Source: JBBDWJ01 sp040902925
GTDB taxonomy: Bacteria; Acidobacteriota; Terriglobia; Bryobacterales; UBA6623
Length of the DNA stretch: 33,566 nucleotides
NCBI GenBank assembly: GCA_040902925.1
Contig: JBBDWJ010000143.1
Location: forward strand, 1-33,566
Direction of reading: 5' to 3'
Part shown: positions 1 to 7,386 of the stretch, one piece after another
Layout: every line of letters begins with the position of its first letter
Numbering within the stretch: the stretch's first letter is position 1
Notes under the pieces: model-generated
The model's input: only the letters and a program-made list of their open reading frames with translations
Told to the model about the DNA's origin: nothing
Database searches by the model: none
Position numbers and translations under genes: made by a program

Positions 1-12
1 AGGTCTAAAGTG

Positions 13-64
13 AGACAGGCAATCCTGCCTGTCTAGAGTGGGGACGGGCACTCCTGCCTGTCCC
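13..64. repeat. Two adjacent short palindromic repeats (CAGGCA-type)
   Basis: The first copy (13-34) has perfect 9-bp arms AGACAGGCA and TGCCTGTCT around the 4-nt loop ATCC. The second copy (41-64) has 10-bp arms GGGACGGGCA and TGCCTGTCCC around CTCC with one G-T pair. The same design recurs near 13971-14100 and 32595-32694, each time just past a stop codon. Here it lies downstream of the Uma2 gene that ends at 154. A third perfect hairpin (CGCCGC, AAA, GCGGCG; 66-80) follows. These may act as REP-like elements or as transcript-end stabilisers; no T-run follows, so a classical terminator is unlikely. Confidence 0.7.
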
Positions 65-153
65 TCGCCGCAAAGCGGCGATGTCTTCGCAGCCGCGGAC
101 GTCTTCCAGGGGCAGGCGAGAGGAGTGCATGCGCGGTACTCCAGAGAAAGCAG

Positions 154-711
154 CTAGAAATCCTCGGCAAGAACCTGAGCGGCATCCAGCCGCAACTCCG
201 GCAGCACCCGCGAAGTCACCAGGTCTGAAGACCCAGCGCGCCCCAACAACTCGTAAAGGTTGCCGTCGAGCCGCCAGGTGCTGATCAGGTTCTCGCGCGG
301 ATCGACCAGCCAGTATTCCGCAACCCCAAAGCGGGCATAATCGCGGAACTTGACGACCGTATCGTGAGTCCGATTGGATTCGGAGATGACCTCGATGACG
401 AGATCCGGAGGCCCGCTGATGAAGGATTCTTGAATGATCGACCGGCGCTCGCGGGCGACGAAGCAAAGATCGGGCTCGTAGTGGGTGTGCGTCGCGAGAA
501 TCACGTGCATGGGGCTGGAAAAGAGAACACCCAAACGCTCTGTTCGCACATGAGAAAAAAGCGCTGCTCCAAGAGCGCTACAAATTCGTTGGTGACGGCT
601 TCCCGCGGTGGGAGACATAACAAGCTCCCCTTCAACGATCTCGGTTCGCCCGGCACTCTCCGGGAGGTCCTTGATGTCGTCCCAGGATAGCCTTTTGACC
701 GCAACGCCCAT
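154..711 (-). CDS. Uma2 family (DUF820) restriction-endonuclease-like protein
   Basis: A 185-residue protein with the usual length and motif order of Uma2 proteins, which have a PD-(D/E)XK nuclease-like fold and no settled cellular role. Visible motifs are an N-terminal E-[IL]-V-EGELVMSP-like strand (about residues 24-34), EPDLCFV with the acidic Asp81, DLVIEVISES with Glu107, a Lys at 121, and the closing GVAEYWLVDP segment (129-138) typical of the family. It stands alone between the palindromic repeats and thiG; Uma2 genes are often multicopy and mobile in cyanobacteria and Acidobacteria. The start at 711 gives the standard N-terminus. The family call is confident; biological function is unknown. 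Confidence 0.85.
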   Translation of the reverse strand: MGVAVKRLSWDDIKDLPESAGRTEIVEGELVMSPTAGSRHQRICSALGAALFSHVRTERLGVLFSSPMHVILATHTHYEPDLCFVARERRSIIQESFISGPPDLVIEVISESNRTHDTVVKFRDYARFGVAEYWLVDPRENLISTWRLDGNLYELLGRAGSSDLVTSRVLPELRLDAAQVLAEDF

Positions 712-965
712 TCTGCCCGGATTCTAGCATGCCATCGGCGACCCTTCCGCAGGCAACAAACGTCCTGCGGCGGCGCAGCGACAGGCGCTTTCTCCTGCCC
801 GTCGCCAGACGGCGATGTATTTCCTCGCGCCCGGAGTTTTCTTTCCATGGGAACGCGAGAAGCTGAGTCCGGCAGCCTCGCTGCTTGGCGCCAAAATAGC
901 CGCCAAGAGCGCCAGTCCTCATCCGCCGTTTGCAGGGCTCCATCCCCAGGACCTAGAATCGAGAT
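712..965. other. Intergenic region upstream of thiG, no gene or TPP riboswitch seen
   Basis: These 254 bases separate the divergently transcribed Uma2 gene and thiG. Frames that stay open here give arginine/proline-rich shadow peptides with no family resemblance. I looked for the THI-box elements expected of a TPP riboswitch before a thiamine gene (CUGAGA and an ACCUGAUC-like segment) and did not find them. No convincing -35/-10 pair stands out. Confidence 0.5.
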
Positions 966-1736
966 ATGGGCTTGAAAATTGCCGATCGCGAGTTTGCTTC
1001 CCGGCTGATTGTGGGAACAGGCAAATATCGCAGTTTCCACGAAATGAAACGCTGTCACGAAGCCTCCGGGGCCGACTGCGTTACCGTAGCCGTGCGGCGC
1101 GTGGATCTGAACGACACTTCCGGGGAGTCGTTGCTCGACTACATCGACCGCGAACGGATCTTCATTCTCCCGAATACAGCCGCCTGCTATACGGCCGACG
1201 ACGCCATTCGGGTCGCTCGGTTGGCGCGCGAAGCTGGGCTTTCGAACTGGATCAAGCTCGAAGTGATCGGCGACGAGAAAACGCTGTTTCCCGATAACCA
1301 GGGCCTGATCGAGGCGACTCGCGTGCTCGCCAAAGAGGGCTTCGTGGTGCTGCCCTACACCAACGACGACCTGGTAAACGCCCGCAAGCTGATCGATGCG
1401 GGCGCCGCCGCCGTGATGCCGCTCGGCGCGCCGATCGGCTCGGGCATGGGGATTCAGAACGTCAACAATCTGCGCATCCTGCGGGAGCTGATCACGGAGG
1501 TGCCGTTGATTGTCGACGCGGGCGTGGGAACGGCTTCAGACGCCGCCTTGGCCATGGAATTAGGGTTCGACGGCGTGCTGATGAATACTGCCATCGCGCA
1601 GGCCCAGGAGGCCGAGAAGATGGCGTTGGCAATGAAGCTGGCGGTGGAGGCCGGCCGGCTGGCATTCGAAGCCGGGCGTATGGAGAAGAAACTCTACGCA
1701 ACCGCCAGCAGCCCACTGCAAGGGATAGTGCGCTAG
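966..1736 (+). CDS. thiG: Thiazole synthase ThiG
   Basis: ThiG builds the thiazole phosphate ring of thiamine from 1-deoxyxylulose 5-phosphate, dehydroglycine and the ThiS thiocarboxylate in the cytoplasm. The protein is 256 residues, the normal length. The TIM-barrel landmarks are all present: the N-terminal GTGKY segment (18-22), the VAVRRVDL strand, LPNTA at 68-72, the Schiff-base lysine Lys97 in NWIKLEVIGD, VLPYTNDD, the AVMPLGAPIGSGMGIQN phosphate-binding region, and VDAGVGTASDAA near the C-terminus. No thiS, thiH or thiF gene lies nearby, so the sulfur donor and dehydroglycine enzyme must be elsewhere. It converges with the FtsB-like gene with only 5 bases between stops. Confidence 0.97.
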   Translation: MGLKIADREFASRLIVGTGKYRSFHEMKRCHEASGADCVTVAVRRVDLNDTSGESLLDYIDRERIFILPNTAACYTADDAIRVARLAREAGLSNWIKLEVIGDEKTLFPDNQGLIEATRVLAKEGFVVLPYTNDDLVNARKLIDAGAAAVMPLGAPIGSGMGIQNVNNLRILRELITEVPLIVDAGVGTASDAALAMELGFDGVLMNTAIAQAQEAEKMALAMKLAVEAGRLAFEAGRMEKKLYATASSPLQGIVR

Positions 1737-1741
1737 AAGCT

Positions 1742-2044
1742 CTACTGCTTGTCGGGGATTTTGATCACTGTCTGGCCCGGTTTGGCCAAGCCGAGTTCCT
1801 GGCGCGCCAGCTTTTCGACCTCGCGGCCTTCCGGGGCCAATTCTTTGATGCTCTCTTCGATGTGGTCATTTTCTTCGCGGATCGCCTGAATCCTCTGTTC
1901 GCGAGCGCGCTCCTGGCCCCAGGCGTTTCGCAGCTCCACGACCGTGGGAATCCCCGACCGCTGGAACCATAGGAAGAGTCCGCATCCAGCCAATAGGTAG
2001 AGAATCCAACCGCGCCCCGAGAGGGCTTCGATTTTGCGGCCCAT
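1742..2044 (-). CDS. FtsB/DivIC-like septum formation initiator protein
   Basis: A 100-residue bitopic membrane protein with the architecture of the FtsB/DivIC family, which forms a complex with FtsQ and FtsL at the division septum. There is a short basic cytoplasmic tail, one transmembrane helix (about 13-29, GWILYLLAGCGLFLWFQ), a charged heptad-like coiled coil (about 38-72), and the family hallmark EKLARQELGLAKPGQTVIKIP near the C-terminus. It reads away from cutA. The family assignment rests on the TM plus coiled coil plus the LGLAKPGQ motif; whether it is the main FtsB cannot be told from here. Confidence 0.88.
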   Translation of the reverse strand: MGRKIEALSGRGWILYLLAGCGLFLWFQRSGIPTVVELRNAWGQERAREQRIQAIREENDHIEESIKELAPEGREVEKLARQELGLAKPGQTVIKIPDKQ

Positions 2045-2174
2045 TCATGAAACTATAGAGGATTTGGCGGGCCCCGCGCCACGAGCGCAATGGGCAGAGA
2101 AGACGGCCATCGCGCCCGGCTGCGAGATGCTCGCCGCCAGGAATTTGAACCTTCCTAAAACCGAGGAGTGCAAC

Positions 2175-2534
2175 ATGACCGACAAGGTGATCGTCCTAAC
2201 GACCTGCGGCAAGTTCGAGGATGCCGAAAAACTGGCTCAGGGGCTGATCGAAAAACGCCTGGCAGCGTGCGTGAACGTTGTTTCGGGCGTGCGATCCTAC
2301 TACCGCTGGCAGGGAAAGATCGAGAACGACGCCGAGTTCCTGCTGATCGTCAAGACAGCGCGCGGCCTGGTCGATCAGTTGCGCCTCGAGCTGGAGAAGG
2401 TTCATCCCTACGAGCTGCCGGAGCTGATCGTCGCTCCGATCATCGACGGCTCGCCGAACTACCTGGCGTGGCTGGATCGGGAAGTAGCCGCCGAGGCGCC
2501 TCCACCGGCTGCCGAAGGGCCCACCGCCGTCTAG
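2175..2534 (+). CDS. cutA: Divalent cation tolerance protein CutA
   Basis: A 119-residue CutA1-type protein, a small ferredoxin-like trimer-former related to PII proteins and linked to copper tolerance in E. coli, although its molecular role is debated. Seen directly: the opening IVLTTCGKFEDAEKLA segment, LIEKRLAACVNVV, SYYRWQGKIE, EFLLIVKT, and the conserved VHPYELPELI followed by YLAWL. The start at 2175 is favoured over an upstream ATG at 2034 because it begins the family N-terminus and has a GAGGAG ribosome-binding site 9 bases upstream. The last 15 residues are an Ala/Pro-rich tail not needed by the fold. Confidence 0.95.
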   Translation: MTDKVIVLTTCGKFEDAEKLAQGLIEKRLAACVNVVSGVRSYYRWQGKIENDAEFLLIVKTARGLVDQLRLELEKVHPYELPELIVAPIIDGSPNYLAWLDREVAAEAPPPAAEGPTAV

Positions 2535-2541
2535 CGATTTC

Positions 2542-3525
2542 TCAGGCGAAAAGCGCTTGCTGCGGCTCTGGAATCCACTCTTCAGGGCGATACGACTGCG
2601 GCGCGGACGCCAAGTGGTGGTTGGCTCGGACCTGCTGGACGCGTTCCTGGATCACCTTGGCGTACTCCCCGCGCAAGTAGGGCTGCTGGCTATATCGCTC
2701 ACGGTACCGCTTGGCCAGCGAGGGAAATTCCTTCTCGAGGAACGGAAAGAACTGCGCCTGAGCGCAGGGCATCAGGAAAAGCGTGCCGCCCCCGAAGTAA
2801 CGCGCGCCGGCCTGCTCGGCCGCCTTGGCGACCGCATTCAGGTTCTCGAAGCTGTCGGTCAGCAGCGGCATGATCGGGTTGGCGAATACGCCCGCCGAAA
2901 TGCCCCTGGCTGCGAGCTGCCGCACCGCCTCGAGCCGCAGATCGGGCCGCGGCGCGCGCGGCTCGAGCTTGCGAGCCAACTCGGCGTCGGTTGTGGTCAC
3001 CGTCATGTTGATGTGCAGCACGTTGCGGCGCCCAACGGCCTCGAGCAGATCGATGTCGCGCACAATCAGGTCTGATTTCGTCGTGATCGAAAGCGATCGC
3101 CCCTGCCCGCCGGCAAACACTTCCAGGATCGAGCGCGTCACCTCGTAGCGCCGCTCGGCGGGCTGATAGGGATCGGTGCTGGTGCCGATCGCGATCGAAC
3201 CCTCGCGGTAGCGGCGAAGCTCTCCGCGTAGGATCCTGGCGGCGTCCTGCTTGGCGTAAATCTGCCGCTCGAACAACTCCCCGTCTTCAAACCCCATGAA
3301 CTCGTGGGTATAGCGGGCGTAGCAATATTTGCAGCCGAACTCACAGCCGCGATAGGGGTTGATCGTCCAACGGAACGGCATGCGGGGATTGCTGCAGCGG
3401 TTCAGAATGCCGCGGCTTGGCAGTTCCCGGTATTCGACCTCCGACTTTGCCCGCAAGACCTTGCTTTGCCGCGCCAGGCGGGCGATTCCGACCAACTTCG
3501 GGCTTTGCTCGATTGGGAAGAGCAC
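2542..3525 (-). CDS. SplB/Rv2578c-like radical SAM protein
   Basis: A 327-residue radical SAM protein of the COG1533 type (spore photoproduct lyase relatives, Rv2578c-like). The [4Fe-4S] cluster motif is C61-E-F-G-C65-K-Y-C68 within NPYRGCEFGCKYCYAR, followed by IGTSTDPYQPAERRY (the SAM/strand-2 region typical of this group), SITTKSDLIVRDIDLL, and a late LTDSFENL segment. The group lacks a defined substrate; members outside spore-formers are often near DNA-repair genes, but here the neighbours (cutA, an exported VWA-like protein) give no hint. The start at 3525 yields a short N-terminal arm before the conserved CSNPRMPFRWTINPY region. It converges tail to tail with cutA (7 bases apart). Confidence 0.9.
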   Translation of the reverse strand: MLFPIEQSPKLVGIARLARQSKVLRAKSEVEYRELPSRGILNRCSNPRMPFRWTINPYRGCEFGCKYCYARYTHEFMGFEDGELFERQIYAKQDAARILRGELRRYREGSIAIGTSTDPYQPAERRYEVTRSILEVFAGGQGRSLSITTKSDLIVRDIDLLEAVGRRNVLHINMTVTTTDAELARKLEPRAPRPDLRLEAVRQLAARGISAGVFANPIMPLLTDSFENLNAVAKAAEQAGARYFGGGTLFLMPCAQAQFFPFLEKEFPSLAKRYRERYSQQPYLRGEYAKVIQERVQQVRANHHLASAPQSYRPEEWIPEPQQALFA

Positions 3526-4131
3526 TTCTTGATGTTCGCCTTTTATTCGCCCAATGTCAAGTGGGATTTTTGGCCTCTAAAGAAAGGCTTGAGGCGAAAT
3601 CAGCGCCACGGCAAAAAGGGACCAAAACTCTCGATCCCATTGGCGGAGATCATCCCCATTGGCGGAGATCAGCGTGGCAGGTTGGCCAGTCGCGAGACAG
3701 AAAATCATCGCGATCACTTCTGTCCGCCGAGTGTCGCCACCCTGTGCCGCGGATCAACGTACCTTGACTGGGCGGTGTCCGATTTGAGTGTGCACCACCG
3801 CAATGTGGGGTTTGCATCTCGTTGCGACCCGTAACAATCTGCGGCTTTGAGTGGTCAGACGAGGGCTTACGCTGCAAGAGGAACGAGTAACGCGAACGCG
3901 TATCGCGTGGAGAGCAGGCCATCCTGATTCGACAGCCTAACGTCGAACTGGGAGGCGGCATGGGGCAAGCACCCTATTCCCGGCGCTTCGACGCGTAGTT
4001 ATACTCGAGTTCGCGGGTAAAGCCAGAGGGCTGGGAAGCAATCTGGGGTCCCGGTGTAAAGGAATCGGGATTCCTCTTTGATGCGGATTGAGAGCAGTGA
4101 TATAATCGCCTCACCCTCCATGTAGTTTTCT
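3526..4131. other. 606-base intergenic region without a supported gene
   Basis: No open frame here has a recognisable family. It contains a tandem 17-base direct repeat CCCATTGGCGGAGATCA (3636-3652 and 3655-3671, period 19) and, at its right end, a good sigma-70 promoter for the next gene. Composition shifts to less GC-rich sequence at both ends. It could hold decayed mobile-element sequence, but I cannot identify inverted ends or a transposase fragment. Confidence 0.4.
4078..4106 (+). promoter_or_regulatory. Sigma-70-type promoter of the VWA-like gene
   Basis: TTGATG (4078-4083) and a consensus TATAAT (4101-4106) are separated by exactly 17 bases. The expected start near 4113 leaves a leader of about 20 bases before the GTG/ATG start at 4132/4135. 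Confidence 0.65.
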
Positions 4132-4134
4132 GTG

Positions 4135-5319
4135 ATGCTCAGCTTGTCGAAACTTGCCGTGGTCTTGGTGGCGCTCTTGGCCTCAGGACTGTGCTTGGCC
4201 CAAACGCCGTTGCAGTCGGCTGTTGGCGGAGCGGAGATACGGATCGTCACCACCGACATGGCGGTCCTTTCCGCCGGCGATGTCCGCGACGACTTACCCT
4301 GCTCTGTGACTCCTCTCGATCCGCGGCTCGGTTTCGATCTCCAATACCAGGCGGGTTATGTCGTGAACATCCCGCTGGCGTCCCTGGCCGGCGAGGGGGA
4401 CTCATTGCGGGTTCTGTTCCGGATCCGGGCGCTTGGCGTCGATGATCAGCCGCGCTATTTCGTCGACCGCTTTTCGGTTCCTCATGTGGAGGAGGGCGCC
4501 AATGGCGAAACGGCGCTTTCAGGCCAGTACACGCTCGGTCCGGGCCGCTATCGGGTGGACTGGCTCATGCGGGACCGCTCCGAACGAGTGTGCTCGGCGC
4601 ATTGGGAAGTACAGACCTCGACCACCGAGGAGTTCGAAGAGTTGGCCGCGACTCCGATGGCGAACGCAATCGGCGGCCGGCGCGACGACGTATTTCTGGA
4701 AGAGCCCCCGGTGCAGCGGGCCGCCGTGCAATCGTTGTTGCACGTCAAGCTGATCGTCAATTTCACGCCGACCGATCCGCGCGATGTTCAATTGCGGCCT
4801 TACGACGTCGAGAACATCGTCTCGATTTTGCGCGCTATTTCCCGCGAGCCTCAGATCGGCACGTTCAGTCTGGTCTCGTTCAACATGCAAGAGGAACGCG
4901 TCATTTTCGAGCAGGAGAATGTTACGCGGATTGACTTTCCGGAGTTGGGGAACTCGGTAGGGTCGATCGAGGGCGGCAAAATCGACATCCGGCAACTGCG
5001 AGACGAGGAAAGTGGCACCCGATTCCTGGCGGACCTGCTGCAGCGGCACTTGGCCCCGGGCGATCCCGAAGCCGACGCTATCATTTTCGTGGGCCCCAAG
5101 CTGGTGCTCGAAAAGAAGATTTCCGGCGAGCTGCTCGTCAACAGCGCCGTCACCAGCCCGGTGTTCTACCTCATCTACGACCGCAATCCTCGCGCTTTTC
5201 CCTGGCGCGACGCGATCAGCAGCATCCTGAGGCCGTTCCGGAGCCTGGAGTACTCGATCACTTTGCCGCGAGACTTCGGGCTGGCCATGAAGGATATGAT
5301 GTTCCGGCTGAAAAAGTAG
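4135..5319 (+). CDS. Exported VWA-like domain protein
   Basis: A protein of about 394 residues with a Sec signal peptide (hydrophobic VVLVALLASGLCLA, cleaved near AQT). The first half is a beta-rich region (about 30-170). The second half (about 205-365) reads like a von Willebrand A-type fold: LLHVKLIVNF strand, IGTFSLVSFNM strand, a GTRFLADLL helix, and DAIIFVGPKLV strand. A clear DxSxS metal site is not visible, so it may be a degenerate VWA domain. Such VWFA-like exported proteins are frequent in Acidobacteria. Start: GTG (4132) and ATG (4135) are adjacent and neither has a clear ribosome-binding site; a strong promoter lies just upstream. Function unknown. Confidence 0.75.
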   Translation: MLSLSKLAVVLVALLASGLCLAQTPLQSAVGGAEIRIVTTDMAVLSAGDVRDDLPCSVTPLDPRLGFDLQYQAGYVVNIPLASLAGEGDSLRVLFRIRALGVDDQPRYFVDRFSVPHVEEGANGETALSGQYTLGPGRYRVDWLMRDRSERVCSAHWEVQTSTTEEFEELAATPMANAIGGRRDDVFLEEPPVQRAAVQSLLHVKLIVNFTPTDPRDVQLRPYDVENIVSILRAISREPQIGTFSLVSFNMQEERVIFEQENVTRIDFPELGNSVGSIEGGKIDIRQLRDEESGTRFLADLLQRHLAPGDPEADAIIFVGPKLVLEKKISGELLVNSAVTSPVFYLIYDRNPRAFPWRDAISSILRPFRSLEYSITLPRDFGLAMKDMMFRLKK

Positions 5320-5395
5320 CCCGCCCTTCTGGGTTTGACCTGCCTTTCCTGATTCGTTTTCCACCTTGTTGACGCACCAGACGTAGCGGATATCG

Positions 5396-6745
5396 CTACT
5401 GAGCGCCCACTGTTGCGCGGGGTTCGACCGATCGCGTTTTCATGAGCCGTTCGATCTCGCCGGGGTCCTTCGGCAGGCCTTTGCTCAGCACTTCGGCGCC
5501 GTCTTCGGTGATCAGCACCATGTCTTCGATCCGCACGCCGATGTTTTCTTTTGGCAGGTAAAGTCCGGGCTCGATGGTGACGACCATGCCGGGCTCGAGG
5601 GGCGCGCCGGAGTCGCCCGGGTCGTGTACTTCGAGCCCGACGTGGTGGCCAAGTCCGTGAATGAAATACGCGCCTAGCGGCTTCCCATCCTGGTCGCTGC
5701 CGTGGGAATTGAAATAGTCTCTGACGATTTCTGTCAGGCTTTTTTTGCTGTGCCCGCCGAGGGTCATCCCCGGCTTGATGGCGTCGAGCGCGGCCTGCTG
5801 CGCTCCCAGCACGATCTCGTAGATCTCCCGCTGACGCGCGGTGAAACGGCCGTCCACGGGCACGGTTCGCGTGATGTCGGTCGCATAATGGCCGTACTCG
5901 CCGCCGAAGTCCATCACCACCAGCTCGCCGGGCTTCAACTGCCGGGTTGACTGCGAGTAGTGCAGCACCGTTGCGTTCATGCCGCTGCCGATGATGGGCG
6001 TGTAGGCGGCGCGCAGGCAGCCATGGTCCATTGTCACGGCGAGCATGGCGGCCGCGATTTGATATTCGTAAATTCCGGAGTCCATCTTCGTCCAGGCGGC
6101 GAGGTGCGCCGCCATGCTGGCCTCGGTGGCCTTGCGGATTAGCCGCACTTCGCTGGCCGCCTTGAGACTGCGCATCGCCTCAACAGACTCGCGGATGTCA
6201 ACCTTCGGGTGACCCGGGGCCAGCTCTTCGAGCCGGGCGCTGCGGTCGGGCTCGGGCGGCTGTTCGTAGCCAGGAGTCTCGCGCGGTTTCAGCGTATAGA
6301 CCCGGCGGCGGTCCTTGAGCGCCGCGGAAACCACCTTCGCGAGGTCTTCGAGCGGGCGCACTTCCTTAAACCCGGTGATTGCCGCCGCGTCGGGGTCCTC
6401 AGCGCCCAGCCGTCTTCCGGTCCAGGCTTCGTGCCCCGGGTCGCGTCCGGGCAGGAACAGGATCTCGAGGGGCGGGCTGGCCTTGTCCTCTCCCAACAGG
6501 CAGATCACGGCGCCAGGCTCGTTCCAGCCGCTCAGGTAGTAGAAATTGTTTTCCTGGCGAAACGGCGAGCGCGTGAACTGCCCCTCGCGCTCGGTAAACG
6601 CGAACAAGAGCACGACGCCGTCGGAGTGCCGCGCCGCAAGAGCCTCCCGCCGCTGGCGGTAGGCTTCGAGCGGTTCGCGCTCGATAGCCCCCAGGGCCGC
6701 GGCAAGCACAATCCAGAGCACAGCCACCCGGCGCAGCAAAATCAT
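5396..6745 (-). CDS. pepP: Exported Xaa-Pro aminopeptidase (M24B, PepP type)
   Basis: A 449-residue M24-family aminopeptidase P that would remove N-terminal residues preceding proline. A signal peptide (about 1-20, ending AALGA) places it in the periplasm or outside the cell. The N-terminal domain carries the aminopeptidase P signature FRQENNFYYLSGWNEPGA (62-79). The pita-bread C-terminal domain holds all five metal ligands: Asp279 (VVMDFGG), Asp290 (YATDITRT), His367 (HGLGHHVG), Glu392 (TIEPGLY) and Glu407 (GVRIEDMV), plus the substrate-binding His374 in EVHD. It is divergent from the small membrane protein at 6829; a TATACT -10-like box lies just upstream of its start. Confidence 0.95.
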   Translation of the reverse strand: MILLRRVAVLWIVLAAALGAIEREPLEAYRQRREALAARHSDGVVLLFAFTEREGQFTRSPFRQENNFYYLSGWNEPGAVICLLGEDKASPPLEILFLPGRDPGHEAWTGRRLGAEDPDAAAITGFKEVRPLEDLAKVVSAALKDRRRVYTLKPRETPGYEQPPEPDRSARLEELAPGHPKVDIRESVEAMRSLKAASEVRLIRKATEASMAAHLAAWTKMDSGIYEYQIAAAMLAVTMDHGCLRAAYTPIIGSGMNATVLHYSQSTRQLKPGELVVMDFGGEYGHYATDITRTVPVDGRFTARQREIYEIVLGAQQAALDAIKPGMTLGGHSKKSLTEIVRDYFNSHGSDQDGKPLGAYFIHGLGHHVGLEVHDPGDSGAPLEPGMVVTIEPGLYLPKENIGVRIEDMVLITEDGAEVLSKGLPKDPGEIERLMKTRSVEPRATVGAQ

Positions 6746-6828
6746 AGGCTTAGTATAGAGTTCGCTGCGCCACCTGGCCGCTTAGGGGTACAATGCAGGA
6801 TCGTTCTGTTCTAACTGAGTTTTTGATC

Positions 6829-7239
6829 ATGCGTTTTGTCCGCGGCCTGCTTCGACTGCTGGCTATCGTTTTCAACCTCGTAGTTGGGTTCTTCCTGTTT
6901 GGTGTGGGCTTCATCGGCTCGCTTACCGGGGAGGACCTGCATTTTCCGCTGATTCCCGTGGGAGGCGATGCCTTGACCTGGACGCTGATGGGCCTGGGTC
7001 TATTCGCGCTGGCCGCCACGGTGCTCTCGCTGGTGCGCTTATCGGTTGTCCGCTTCCTCATGGTCTTGTGGAATCTGCTCGTTGTCGGTCTGGTCGGCTA
7101 CGCGATTGTGCGCAGCTCTTATCGTTTCAACGGCCCGGAAGACTTCCGCAACGGAATGATTTTCTTTGCCGTTTCGCTGCTCGCGCTTTGGGGCGCTTGG
7201 GCTCAGATGAGAGCCGCGACCTCGGCGCCGTCCGAGTAG
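6829..7239 (+). CDS. Small four-helix membrane protein of unknown function
   Basis: About 136 residues with four predicted transmembrane segments: LLRLLAIVFNLVVGFFLFGV, TWTLMGLGLFALAATVLSLV, FLMVLWNLLVVGLVGYAIV and GMIFFAVSLLALWGAWAQM. I do not recognise the family. An ATG at 6793 is in frame, but it overlaps a TACAAT -10-like box (6789-6794), so 6829 is preferred. It sits between divergent pepP and the CehA-like gene. Confidence 0.7.
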   Translation: MRFVRGLLRLLAIVFNLVVGFFLFGVGFIGSLTGEDLHFPLIPVGGDALTWTLMGLGLFALAATVLSLVRLSVVRFLMVLWNLLVVGLVGYAIVRSSYRFNGPEDFRNGMIFFAVSLLALWGAWAQMRAATSAPSE

Positions 7240-7358
7240 CAGCGACGTTTTCGGCCGCAGGGTCTTTCTTGTGGCCCCAGCGCCACGTCCTCAACCGCAA
7301 CCAACGCACGATCAGGACACTACCCGCAATTTCCACCCGTGCCAGCCCTAGCTCGCGG

Positions 7359-7367
7359 TGCTACAAT
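7359..7367 (+). promoter_or_regulatory. Extended -10 promoter element before the CehA/McbA gene
   Basis: TGCTACAAT is an extended -10 box (TG at 7359-7360, TACAAT at 7362-7367). No good -35 is seen. Transcription from it would begin near 7375, which argues that translation starts at the GTG at 7387 rather than at 7339. Confidence 0.4.
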
Positions 7368-7386
7368 CGCGCCGGGTCACTTTGTT

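Noticed and set aside
712..965. TPP riboswitch before thiG
   Set aside because: The conserved CUGAGA and ACCUGAUC-type elements are not present.
501..1058. Minus-strand open frame overlapping the Uma2 gene and thiG
   Set aside because: It overlaps two well-supported genes and encodes an Arg-rich sequence with no family resemblance.
5383..5399. Hairpin GTAGCG/CGCTAC at the end of pepP as a terminator
   Set aside because: Only 6 bp with a 5-nt loop, no T-run on either strand; likely incidental.
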